NCBI GenBank assembly: GCA_037367355.1
Contig: CM074703.1
Coordinates: 3,162,001-3,226,000, forward strand
Length of the DNA stretch: 64,000 bases
Reading direction: 5' to 3'
DNA from: Neoscytalidium dimidiatum
Taxonomy: Eukaryota > Ascomycota > Dothideomycetes > Botryosphaeriales > Botryosphaeriaceae
Every line of letters begins with the position of its first letter. Within the stretch, counting starts at the first letter, position 1. This document shows positions 36,561-47,128 of the stretch, piece by piece. The notes beneath the pieces are model-generated. The model saw only the letters and a list, made by a program, of their open reading frames with translations. It ran no database searches and was not told where the DNA came from. Made by a program: the position numbers and the translations under genes.

Positions 36561-39500
36561 ATGGGGTGGGATTGCTGATAGGAGGCAAAAATTATAAGAT
36601 ATATATAGCTATTTCTTGACTATACAGCAGACACGTACACTTTTGGGTACGCACGATACTCTAGACTTGGATGCTGCTGGACTTTCAGACACTCGGAACA
36701 GCGCGAAAGCCACGCGGACAGGATGTGCGGGAACATTCAGGAGCTAAACTGTGGGACTGCATTCGGAAAAACTCCGACTGGCTGACTAGACGAGTCGACC
36801 GGGACGTACATCGACCCGTACCAAGCAACATCACAATCTCCGCGCGTGCTTCTCATCATGATTGCAAACTGCAACTGTTGTACTCGTCGAAGCGTCCCCC
36901 TGCTCCTGGGCTTCCTTCCGATAGAAGCTCGCCGAGGTCCTTCTCGGGCTTGAGAATCAGATGGGTAGAACGATTGCCGAGATGCCGGACTTTCGGCCCG
37001 ACTCCGTCAAGTGGAGTAGATTACCGACTTTGTAAGACGACAGCATCACATGTAGGGGGATGGCCGATCGAAGACTCAGAGATGGTGCATACGTCAATTC
37101 TGGTGGCTGGGATACATGGAACACCGTGTCAGATAGTGCAATATCGTACAATGTTCCTTACAATCAGACCAAATTGAAAGCAGACCGAGTCGACAAAGCA
37201 GGAGCTAACGTGGTCCTACAGAGTTAACACGGAAGATATTGGCTCAATTGCACACCGAAGACGGACTAGTATACCAGAACAATATAGAAGATAGAAAAGT
37301 AAAATTTGGCAGTCTCTTTCCTTTTTTTTTTTTTTTTTGCTTATTTATGCCCGATTCCTCGATATCTTTTTTGAATGCGATAAATATTCTCTTGTTACGA
37401 ATAGTGAATATTAGCTGGCGTTTGATACGTGTCGAGAACGGCTACAAACTTGATTCACCTTTATCATTTCTTAGATTGAGCTTGCAGCTCAATGCAAACG
37501 CATCACCAATGCGTCTCCAAAAGAATTACCACATACCGAGCCGACCGCGAGCTGTGACCGGCAGCTGAAAAAACTCCTTCCCCTGCAGCTTCTGAAAGAA
37601 GGGAGTCCTCTGATGTCTCACGATGCCGACTCCGTGGTGGCGATCCAAAGGTCACGGTTGTACATGCAGGCAACAATCTCAGAATTAATTGGTGCTTTGC
37701 CTATTGAAGAAGTGCGCAGCGAAGTTGACAAATCGACTCGTTCCAGCCCTGGCAGACAGCCTGGAGTTGGACGCCGTGTCGGCCCCCAAAAAAAATCCCA
37801 TTGCTTTCCCAATCCTTCCACGCATACTTTGCTCGAGCCGCCAATCCTTCCTCTTCTTTACTCGTACGCAGCGGCCGGCATGACTTATCTTGAAACACGG
37901 GCCGCTAGGGCGTTGGGAGGGGGAGGGAGGGAGGCGCCGGTTGGGAGCCATCTCGGGCTCAACCCGGTCAGATTCCATGATCCCGGTCAAGCCAGCCGCC
38001 GACGCAGCGGGTTTGCCGAGTACGAGAAAGCATACAATACAGAGACGGCGGGTTGGCACACGAACGGCGCAGATCGGATCAGAGAGGGCTCGCATCCGGA
38101 CCAAGCGGGCGGTAAATATTCCTGTGGGCGCACTGGCCTCGGGGAGGGTGGTGCTTGCGGGACCGGTCTGTCATGCGCGCCTCAGCTGACGAGAGGACGG
38201 GGAAGAAGGTGGCAAGAAGATCATGCCCGCCGTAAAATATAGGCAACTTGGACCACGTACGTACAGCTATACTTCCGCTTCGGGACGGTGGGGAAAACGT
38301 CGAGCGACCAGGGTGAGTCAGCCCGGGCGGCCGGATATTGTATGCAGGTTTCTTGGGTCTGCGGTGGTGCTGGCCGCCGATGCCCCCCCGCTTCGAGGCT
38401 GATGGGGCGGCCGGTCAGGAAGCGTGGCGAAGTGGGCAGATCTCCAGGGACGCTGCCATATAGCGCAAGGCCAAGCGAAACGCATGTGAGGAATACGGAG
38501 GATGGACTTGAAAAGGGTGGTGGAGTAGCGAGGATCTCTTGACGCTCCGCGGATTCATGGGCATAGCACGGGAGTATTGGATACAATACAGCAGACGTGG
38601 CGCCGTGCGCTCTCGGTCGAGGGGCATCGAAAGTGTGGTGGACGCGGTGCGTGTTGTCCAGAAGGGTTGGGCCTGTTGCTTAAAGCATCTCGCTTAATGT
38701 GTCGGGGTGTCTGTTTTGGAAGGACCCCGGAGCTAAGTCGAGGGATGCGTACGCTATCCTGGAGGGATGGCTGCATGGCTCCGGGCTGCAAGGCTCTGGC
38801 TGACATTGACCTCTCCACCACAGTCACGAGAGCCTCAAGGAAAGGAGGGTCGGCGGACCTACCTCGGGGGGCGCTGGATTCCAGGAGTTGTTCCAAACGA
38901 CCCCCCTCAGCTGCTCGAGAGCGCCGAACCTCTCTCTGGAGCGGCCGGCGACATTCTCGATCGACGGGAGCAGGATTGAGGCATTTTAGCGTGTTTTGAG
39001 AGGTGGGCAATTCATGGAGAATGGTCGAGGGGGATGCTTTGCGCGGCCGTCCCTTGCTCTTGCCGCTGCGCAAGTTCCCGCAATCGGAAAGCCGAGGCCG
39101 TGAGAATTGGCTGGCGACTTCGATCGATGCGGGCTGGGGTGTTGTTGACGATTGCTGGATTGCAGCTAAGGGCGCGTCAGGAACGCGGCCCGCAAGCTAG
39201 CGCGTGTCTGACAAAGCACTTGAGCCACGTCACGTGCCGCGTTCGGGCACACGTTCGCCGCCGCCCCGGATCCCCAAACGCTCAACACCATTCCTTCGCA
39301 TCACAAAATCGCGGAGCTTTCCAGAGCCCCGAGGGCGCCGTTTCACGTCATCCGTATCACCTTGGGTTGGTTCCTCGTCACTATGCCCCGAAATGGACGA
39401 TTCATCCAACGTCACGGCGAAGACGTCATCGCGTTCGTGCTTCTGCATGAGCACATGACAGCAACAGGATCGCCCATCGAACGCCGATTGTATAGGGGCT

Positions 39501-41466
39501 ATACTGCGTCGTTGTCGACGGCGTAGTCGTCAATTTTACACCAACGCTACCGCGCACCAGCCACGATCCGTGCCCACGCTCGCCAGCAAGATCCTAGATC
39601 ATGACGAATATCACTCAAAGCAGATCAATGCCTCATCGCGACATCAGAGACTCCGTCCTGTGTCGTCAAAGTAAAGTTGACTTATCCGTGGCCTGCCAAG
39701 TGTGTCTTAAACCTTGGCCCCAGGTTTTGCAAGGCTTCATTCCTGAAGGATTAATCTTCACGCTTAACCTTTGTCTTAGACTCCAAGCTGAATTTACTCT
39801 ATTTACTTTCATTGTTCATGCTAAGTTCCCGATATATATGCTCCCTTGCCCTGTAGCCCAAGCCATGATTTTTATCTCATCCATTTGACGGTAGAGCCCG
39901 ATATCATCAACCACAACTGAATACGTCTCTACTTCACTATAGAAGAATTTGCTACATCATCGACCAGGAAGTACCGGCGCATTGTATCGAAATGCATTAG
40001 CTTACACACGACAAGATATGGATTATGCTGACACCTGGAAGAGAACCCCTACAGGTATGGCTGCCGCTCTTACACCTTCCGGTCTTCAGTACGACTATCT
40101 GCACCTGCTACGCACGCGCAGCTCTGCAAACGGCTTGTGCGACTGTATGCGAATCCATCTACATTTAGAACCCTGACGATCCCCTGCCGCCTTTCCCGTT
40201 CCTGATAACTACCACGTTTCCGCCAGAAGTAACGCACGGCCCGGTGGAAAGGCAGTCCACATGCATCTCCTCTTCGACTCCAAGCATCCCTTGCTTGAGC
40301 AGGACTGATTCATGAGCGTGGTGACGGATTGGCTCAACTGTCTTCTGGGGAGTCGCAAGGTTGCGTGACTCCGGATCCACCGTTCAGTCACCTGTCAACC
40401 GGACAACGAAAAACCTTTCTCGTCATCGTGAGCATGCTACCCAGCTTCCGTAACTTGGTTTCGCCATCATCCCAGGAACGTGCCCTAGCACCGCCACAGT
40501 TGCAGCTCGCCACAGTTGCAGCTCGCCACATCGATCTCAGAACTAGGTCAAGTAAGCGAAATGAGTTGATAGAGGTAGGTCGCATCGGCTTGACCGCCCC
40601 GCAGTGTTCGAATGGTCGTTTTGCCTTTCATTGGTTTACGGCTGCTGATTCGCTACCAGCTGCTACCTGGGCAGGTAAAGCTCGCCATTTTGGAAGTAGT
40701 GGGGTGGACAAGCCAATCCGGCCACCCTCTGTACTCCCAACTTCCAACAAGAATGTACCCCATGCCATTGCGGAGCGTCCCGCCGCATTGACGATCACAC
40801 AGTCTACAGTTGCACCATGTTTGTCGCGTCTCGAAAAATTAGCGGCAATGGCGCGATGCGCTCCCCGAGTGTTGTATACACACACACCTCAGCATGATAC
40901 CTCGGCGGGAATATCTCCTTGGATCGCATCAACAACATTTGAAAGGGTCCAAATATAGTCGGATAGTGCGCAGAACAATCTGCCTGCATCTCCTGTACTT
41001 TTGTGCACCGGCTTGGCACCAAGCGGATGTCTCTCCGGGAATCTTCTGATGCGCTCAAAAGATGGCATTCTTGCGAAGACGGGCCTGCAGTTCTTGGGCT
41101 GCAGGTACAGCTGTGAACATTCCGAGCTGATCTTCCAAGAATGCAAGGCTTCTGCAGCTGCCGCTTTGGCGCGGAACTGCTTATTCCACTTTCCCCTGGG
41201 AACCCGTGCGTGCCTCTTAATTGCCATAGAGACCCTCCGAGAAGCTGGCTGCTTTCGTCAGCCTGCTCCACTTCTCCAGCCTCTCTAAACCTCCATCTCA
41301 AGGTATAAGAGGGAGAGAAAAGCCAAGACAGCAGGACAAGGCAAAAGCTGAAGCTGAGCAGCTCCACGCTCAGCCACTCCGCTTCCCCCTTCGGTTTCCA
41401 TTTCTCTTTTTTTTTTGTGCTTTACTGCCAACGTTTACCAGCAAGCCAAAGAACAACCGCAGCAAG
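36561..41466. other. 4.9-kb intergenic region
   Basis: No reading frame on either strand looks like a protein family or forms a plausible spliced gene. A poly-T run lies at 37322-37338. The last ~150 bases (41,300-41,466), with a TATA-like tataag near 41,304 and a pyrimidine-rich leader, look like the promoter of the giant repeat protein. Confidence 0.5.
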
Positions 41467-44400
41467 ATGCGAATTCCCAAGAAAGTCCTGCTCGCCGTTC
41501 TGGCAACCCTGATACAACAAGCGACTACTGCACCAACATGTCCCGAGGATTATTCCATTCACAAGGAGGCACAAGCCCGTGTCGCTGAGCTTCTGCCACG
41601 CCAAGTTGGAGTTCCTAACCCTCTCAATAATTTGTGCCCATCACTGCCGCAGATTATCTCACAGCTTCCATCAGATGTCCAATCGGTGGCGCGCCAGTTG
41701 AATCAGGCTCTGTCCAGTGTCATCGCAACCAATCCGTCCCTGATCCCGAGTTCGACCGCCAACCCTCTGGGCGGTCTGTCAACTGCTCTGCCTGGGCTCC
41801 CTGCTGCCAGCTCTGCGATTCCCACAAACGCCGCGTCGGTCTCCTCGGCCGCTGCCCCGCTTGGTTCTCTTCTTAGCCAGGCTGCGTCCACAAATGCACC
41901 AGCTGCATCGCTTCTCTCACAGCTTGGCAGCAACGTCGCCAACCCGTCGGCCATTAGCTCGATCGCTGCGAGTAACCCTGCGGTGGGCTCTTTACTCTCC
42001 CAGGTCGGCAGCAATTATGCTAGCCCATCCGTAACGCCGCCTTCTGGTGTCCCTACGAGCAATGCTCTAAGCTCGGCCCTCCACTCCCTAGCAAGCAATC
42101 TGATCAGCAATCCGGCCAGCGTTGCCAGCCAGATCGCCCAGAACCCTAGCGGGCCCCTGGCTAGCGCAATTTCCGGGCTTGCCACCAACCCTGCAGCTCT
42201 TTCGACGAACCCGCCACTGGCCTCTGCGCTCTCAAACTTGGGCTCAAACTTGGGTTCCGTGCTTAGCAGTGGCTTGCCTACTTCGGCACCAGGTGTCTCA
42301 TCTGGCCTGCCCAGCAGCGCCTTGGGATCCATCCTCAGCGGCTTACCAAGTGCCGTGTCACAGCTGTCTACCAATGCGGCACCGCTCCAATCTGCGCTAT
42401 CACAGATTCCATCGTCTGCTCTGCCATCGGTTCTATCGCAATTGGCTTCCGCGGCGCCGTCCATCGCTCCGGCACTGTCATCCTTGGCTGCTGGCCTCAC
42501 CTCCGGTCTGTCGTCCAGCGGACTCGCATCTGGGCTTCCAGCATCTGGCCTTTCATCTGCGCTCCCATCGGTTGGGATTCCGTCGGCACTCTCGCAACTT
42601 GCTAGCATTCTTCCGAGCAATGTTGCCCCGTCAGTCATCTCGCAGCTGAACAGCCAACTGTCCACGAATCCTGCTGCCCTAGCGTCCGCGCTCACGAATC
42701 TTCCTGCTTCCTCCGTCCCAAGCAACCTCGCAAGCCTGGCCTCTCAGTTGGCCAGCCCTAGCGCTCCGTCGGTGGGTGCTCCTTCCGGCCTACCATCCGC
42801 TGGGCTGCCGTCTTCTGTCAGCCCTCCCCCAGGACCAGTTAGTGCCAGCGCCACTGCCACTGTAGCGAGCCCGAGTCTTCCATTGCCTCCTCTGCCCAGC
42901 AATGTTCTCGGATCTCTCGTCAGCAACCTTCCTTCCAATGTGGCCAGCGCTCTTTCGGAGTTCCCAACCAATCCTGGACCTCTCTCCTCGGCCCTAGCTG
43001 GTCTTCCGAGCAGTGCGGTCCCATCTGTGCTCTCCAATCTGAGCCCTATCCTGAGCGGTCTCCCTACAGGCGCCCCGTCAAACGTTGTTCCAAGCAATTC
43101 CCTTCCCAGCAGTGGCCTTCCGAGCAATGCCCTTAGCTCCCTAGTGTCAAACCTGCCATCGAACGTGGCCAGCGCTCTCTCGCATTTGCCATCTGATGCT
43201 GCACCCCTATCATCAGCCCTCGCAGCTCTCCCAAGCAGTGCAATCCCGTCCGTGCTGTCAGATCTCGGCCCCATTCTCAGCGGCCTGCCCACGGCCGCTC
43301 CCTCTAGCGCGGTTCCGAGCAACGCCCTCCCCAGCAGCGCTCTTGCTTCGCTGGTCAATAACTTACCGTCCAACATTGCCAGTGCGCTCTCGCATTTGCC
43401 ATCCGACGTTGCTCCTCTGTCATCTGCTGTCGCTGCCCTCCCTAGCAGTGCTGTTCCATCTGTGCTTTCCAATCTGGCACCGATTCTCAGCAACTTCCCG
43501 AGCAACGCGGTTCCTAGCAGTGCTTTGCCTAGCAACGCTCTTCCAAGCAGCGGTCTTCCCAGTAATGCTCTCCCAAGCAGTGGGGTCCCAAGCAATGCCA
43601 TACCTAGCAATCCTATTGGTTCGCTCATTAGTGGCCTTCCGTCCAACGTCGCCAGCGCTCTTTCAGAGTACCCGTCTAATGTTGCTCCGCTATCAAGTGC
43701 GCTTAGTGCTTTACCGTCAGAGGTTCAGCCGTCCGTTCTTTCACAGCTCAGCCATATTGGAAGCGCTCTCTCAGGTCTGCCAACTGCTGCACCTTCAAAT
43801 CCTCTCAACTCGGCACTGTCAGCTCTGCCCTCGAACATCGCGAGCGCACTGCCTCAGCTCTCGACGAACCCTGCTGCGCTTTCCTCAGCCCTGAACGCTG
43901 TGTCATCCAACGCTCTTCCATCAGTCCTGTCGCAGCTCGGGCCGGCCCTCAGCAACCTTGCTCCCGGAGTTCCCCCTTTCATCACTTCTGAGGTCCCGCA
44001 AGCCATTTCCCAGTTGAACAGCAACCTCGGTGGTCTCGCGACCTCGCAGGCTCCCAATGCTCTGAACCCGGTGGGCTCTCTTCTCACTCAGGCTCTGCCA
44101 AACGCACTCGGCCTATCCAGCCCCGGCCTTCCCAGCGCAGCCGGTCCCACCGCTCCCAGCGCCGGTCTTCCGACACCTGGTCTGCCTTCTGCAGGCCTTC
44201 CCTCAGCAGGTCTTCCCTCGGCCGCTGTTCCATCTGCTGGAGTGCCCTCGGCCGGCGTCCCGTCCGCTGGTCTCCCGTCCGCTGGGCTTCCTTCTGCTGG
44301 ACTGCCTTCTGCTGGACTGCCTTCTGCCCCTTCTGCTGGGCTTCCCTCAGCCGGATTACCTTCTGCTGGTGTTCCCTCTGCTGGTGTTCCCTCTGCCGGT

Positions 44401-46149
44401 GTTCCTTCCGCAGGTGTTCCTTCCGCAGGCCTCCCCTCACCAGGATTGCCTTCCGCAGGTCTGCCGTCCGCGGGTCTACCTTCCGCTGGCTTACCTTCCG
44501 CTGGCTTACCCTCTGCTGGCTTACCTTCCCCTGGTGTTCCCTCTGCTGGTGTTCCTTCCGCGGGCCTCCCCTCACCAGGATTACCCTCTGCAGGTCTGCC
44601 GTCCGCAGGTCTACCCTCGGCTGGTGTGCCCTCGGCTGGTGTGCCTTCTGCTGGCTTGCCTTCTGCTGGCTTGCCTTCCGCTGGCTTGCCTTCTGCTGGC
44701 TTGCCTTCTGCTGGCTTGCCTTCCGCTGGCTTGCCTTCCGCTGGCTTGCCTTCCGCTGGTCTTCCTTCGCCCAACGCTCCCTCCGCTGGAGCTCCTTCTG
44801 CAGGCCTGCCCAGCGCTGGTCTCCCGTCCGCTGGCCTGCCTTCTGCGGGTGTGCCAAGCGTTGGTCTCCCTTCACCTGGCATTCCTTCGGCCGGATTGCC
44901 TTCGGCAGGCGTCCTATCTGCAGGCGTCCCATCCGCCGGATTGCCTTCAGCTGGTATTCCTTCTGCGGGTATTCCATCAGCCGGTTTGCCCAGTGCTGGT
45001 CTTCCTTCTGCAGGTCTCCCGAGTGCTGGCCTTCCAAGCCCAGGTCTCCCGAGCCCAGGTCTCCCGAGCGCTGGTCTTCCTTCTGCTGGGCTCCCGAGCG
45101 CTGGCCTTCCCTCTGCTGGCCTTCCCTCTGCTGGTCTACCCTCTGCTGGTCTGCCTTCTGCTGGGCTCCCAAGTGCAGGGCTCCCAAGCCTTGGGCTCCC
45201 GAGCGCTGGTCTTCCCTCTGCTGGTCTGCCCTCTGCTGGTCTGCCCTCTGCTGGTCTGCCCTCTGCCGGGCTCCCAAGTGCAGGGCTTCCAAGCGCTGGG
45301 CTCCCCTCCGCTGGACTTCCATCCGGCCTTGCACCCTCCGCGCCGTCCGCTGGTCTGCCTAGCGCTGGACTTCCAACTGCTGGCCTCCCAAGTGCTGGCC
45401 TGCCTAGCGCTGCGCTCCCAACTGCTGGCCTCCCAAGTGCTGGTTTGCCGTCTGCTGGCCTCCCGAGTGCTGGTTTGCCGTCTGCTGGCCTACCGTCTGC
45501 TGGCCTACCGTCTGCTGGCCTACCATCTGCTGGCTTACCATCTGCTGGTCTCCCCAGCGCCGGCCTGCCATCTGCCGGCGTCCCTTCTGCTGGTTTACCA
45601 AGCGCTGGCCTGCCCACAGCTGGTCTACCTTCCGCCGGTCTCCCGTCTGCCGGTCTGCCATCCGCAGCCGTCCCTTCAGCAGGCGCACCTTCACCCTCCG
45701 CAGGCCTCCCATCGCCGAATCTCCCCTCTGCCGGCCTGCCGTCGCCCAGCCTCCCGTCCGCTGCGCTCCCATCAGCGTCGCTTCCCTCGGCCAATCTCCC
45801 GTCAGCCAGCCCCCCCTCGGCGACCGTCCCCACCGCAGCCGCCCCCTCGCGCACACTCCCCTCTGTCGCAGCGCCGTCGATCATCGCCTCCGGCACGGTC
45901 TACGGCCAGGTCTACAACTACGTCTTCTACGCGAACACGGTGGTCAGCGTCAACGGCGGCTTCCTGGATCCGCGCACGGGCGCCATTCAGGGCCTTCTGC
46001 CCGGCGGCCAGCTGGTGGCGCTGCTGAGTGACGGCCTGCACATCGCGAACAGGCTGGTGCCGTACCCGCCGGCGTGGTTGAGCTTGATCAACGCGCTGGG
46101 AATCCAGCTACCGATCATCAGCCGGTTGCCGAACATCATTCCGGCTTAA
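41467..46149 (+). CDS. Giant secreted elastin-like pentapeptide-repeat protein
   Basis: No known family recognised. A single uninterrupted exon of 1,560 residues. Residues 1-22 (MRIPKKVLLAVLATLIQQAT) form a signal peptide. Residues ~50-890 are Ser/Ala/Leu/Pro/Asn-rich and contain about seven diverged copies of a 57-75-residue module, whose core reads like SLVSNLPSNVASALSHLP, then PLSSALAALPSSAIPSVL. Residues ~895-1,420 are about 100 tandem pentapeptides L/V-P-S-A-G with occasional P-G, A-A or T-A variants. The last ~85 residues are non-repetitive and mildly hydrophobic (GTVYGQVYNYVFYANTVVSV, then VNGGFLDPRTGAIQGLLPGG), possibly a small anchoring or assembly domain. Only two or three cysteines, all near the N-terminus. 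An extracellular or cell-wall structural role is inference from signal peptide and composition. Confidence 0.85.
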   Translation: MRIPKKVLLAVLATLIQQATTAPTCPEDYSIHKEAQARVAELLPRQVGVPNPLNNLCPSLPQIISQLPSDVQSVARQLNQALSSVIATNPSLIPSSTANPLGGLSTALPGLPAASSAIPTNAASVSSAAAPLGSLLSQAASTNAPAASLLSQLGSNVANPSAISSIAASNPAVGSLLSQVGSNYASPSVTPPSGVPTSNALSSALHSLASNLISNPASVASQIAQNPSGPLASAISGLATNPAALSTNPPLASALSNLGSNLGSVLSSGLPTSAPGVSSGLPSSALGSILSGLPSAVSQLSTNAAPLQSALSQIPSSALPSVLSQLASAAPSIAPALSSLAAGLTSGLSSSGLASGLPASGLSSALPSVGIPSALSQLASILPSNVAPSVISQLNSQLSTNPAALASALTNLPASSVPSNLASLASQLASPSAPSVGAPSGLPSAGLPSSVSPPPGPVSASATATVASPSLPLPPLPSNVLGSLVSNLPSNVASALSEFPTNPGPLSSALAGLPSSAVPSVLSNLSPILSGLPTGAPSNVVPSNSLPSSGLPSNALSSLVSNLPSNVASALSHLPSDAAPLSSALAALPSSAIPSVLSDLGPILSGLPTAAPSSAVPSNALPSSALASLVNNLPSNIASALSHLPSDVAPLSSAVAALPSSAVPSVLSNLAPILSNFPSNAVPSSALPSNALPSSGLPSNALPSSGVPSNAIPSNPIGSLISGLPSNVASALSEYPSNVAPLSSALSALPSEVQPSVLSQLSHIGSALSGLPTAAPSNPLNSALSALPSNIASALPQLSTNPAALSSALNAVSSNALPSVLSQLGPALSNLAPGVPPFITSEVPQAISQLNSNLGGLATSQAPNALNPVGSLLTQALPNALGLSSPGLPSAAGPTAPSAGLPTPGLPSAGLPSAGLPSAAVPSAGVPSAGVPSAGLPSAGLPSAGLPSAGLPSAPSAGLPSAGLPSAGVPSAGVPSAGVPSAGVPSAGLPSPGLPSAGLPSAGLPSAGLPSAGLPSAGLPSPGVPSAGVPSAGLPSPGLPSAGLPSAGLPSAGVPSAGVPSAGLPSAGLPSAGLPSAGLPSAGLPSAGLPSAGLPSAGLPSPNAPSAGAPSAGLPSAGLPSAGLPSAGVPSVGLPSPGIPSAGLPSAGVLSAGVPSAGLPSAGIPSAGIPSAGLPSAGLPSAGLPSAGLPSPGLPSPGLPSAGLPSAGLPSAGLPSAGLPSAGLPSAGLPSAGLPSAGLPSLGLPSAGLPSAGLPSAGLPSAGLPSAGLPSAGLPSAGLPSAGLPSGLAPSAPSAGLPSAGLPTAGLPSAGLPSAALPTAGLPSAGLPSAGLPSAGLPSAGLPSAGLPSAGLPSAGLPSAGLPSAGLPSAGVPSAGLPSAGLPTAGLPSAGLPSAGLPSAAVPSAGAPSPSAGLPSPNLPSAGLPSPSLPSAALPSASLPSANLPSASPPSATVPTAAAPSRTLPSVAAPSIIASGTVYGQVYNYVFYANTVVSVNGGFLDPRTGAIQGLLPGGQLVALLSDGLHIANRLVPYPPAWLSLINALGIQLPIISRLPNIIPA
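44150..45720 (+). repeat. 15-bp coding minisatellite (~100 units)
   Basis: Degenerate 15-base units of the type cttccttctgctggt encode the L/V-P-S-A-G pentapeptide. Third positions vary, yet nearby units are often identical (for example around 44,650-44,760 and 45,470-45,540), indicating local duplication. Because the unit lacks stop triplets in other frames, long shadow frames exist on both strands here. Confidence 0.92.
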
Positions 46150-47128
46150 GGAGGAGGAGGATGGGGAAGAGGAGGGGAGGCGTATCGTGGCGTTGTGGTG
46201 AGTACTAGAAAGGAACAAAAAAAAGGAAAAAGGGAGGTAGTGTGATGCTACTGGAAGCCCTCATCTTGCGTGTCTTACTTTCGGTCTTCCCCTAATCAAC
46301 CCTTCTTTCCTGCTATTTTCTTGGCTTTGGAAGGATGTGATGGAGATTACTCTATGTCTCACTTCGTTTTCTCGAGCCCCCGCTGCCCTTGTAATTTCCC
46401 TTTGATTTTATTTTTTTTTACGTAGTCCTTGTGGTAGCTTTGAATTGATATCGAGATCCCTCTTATCTACATGTTGTTCCCACGCCATACACCACAGTGT
46501 ATTCTGCGAGCATCAGAACGTTATTAGAAGCTTTCCTTAGAGGGCCCCTCGAGCTCCTGAAAAACGGTAGGATACTAGCCGGATCTCTGATTACACAAGA
46601 GATGATGCAGCGATTCATCTCAGGGCCTAGAAAAAGAGGGTAATAGAGAAAGACCAGTGCGCACGTTTCCCGCACGGTTGCTTGCTTGGATAACTACCCC
46701 GCTCGCCGCTTAACGGGAAGCGCTCTACCGGACTGCACCGTTGTCTAATGTTTTTTTTTTTTTTTTTACCAGTTTCGTGTATTTGAAATCTTAATCTCTA
46801 CGGATATTAGCCACCTATCAAAGTCTTCTCCTGATAACACTGTCATACTTTTAGTGTGCCCTGTGGGTATCGTTGCTGTAAGGGCTTTGAGTATGGCCTT
46901 CACACAGCCTGTGCGGGCCACATTTCCTTCCGGTCGGTCTTCTCGTGTAAGAGTCCTGGCTTTGCCGCCCTTCTACTTTTTTACTTGGGGGTTGTAACGT
47001 TGACTTTTCGTGTCGTGTATAGGTCGTACTACATGGTAGCTATTTACAAAAGAAACAGCGTTATTCTGTCCGGTACTATACAACAATATTCGCCTCATGA
47101 GGCAACGGGGTGATCAGTACTCGGTCAG
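46150..47128. other. Intergenic between convergent genes
   Basis: Contains the 3' ends of the repeat protein and of the epoxide hydrolase remnant; a poly-T run at 46750-46767. Nothing else recognised. Confidence 0.5.

Noticed and set aside
44088..45896. 602-residue open frame on the minus strand (PAEGRPADG-type), and long shadow frames at 44084-45334 (minus) and 44369-46027 (plus)
   Set aside because: They mirror the 15-bp minisatellite, whose unit has no stop in those frames. None has a signal, a domain or non-repeat conserved sequence; the plus frame with signal peptide and distinct tail is the real gene.
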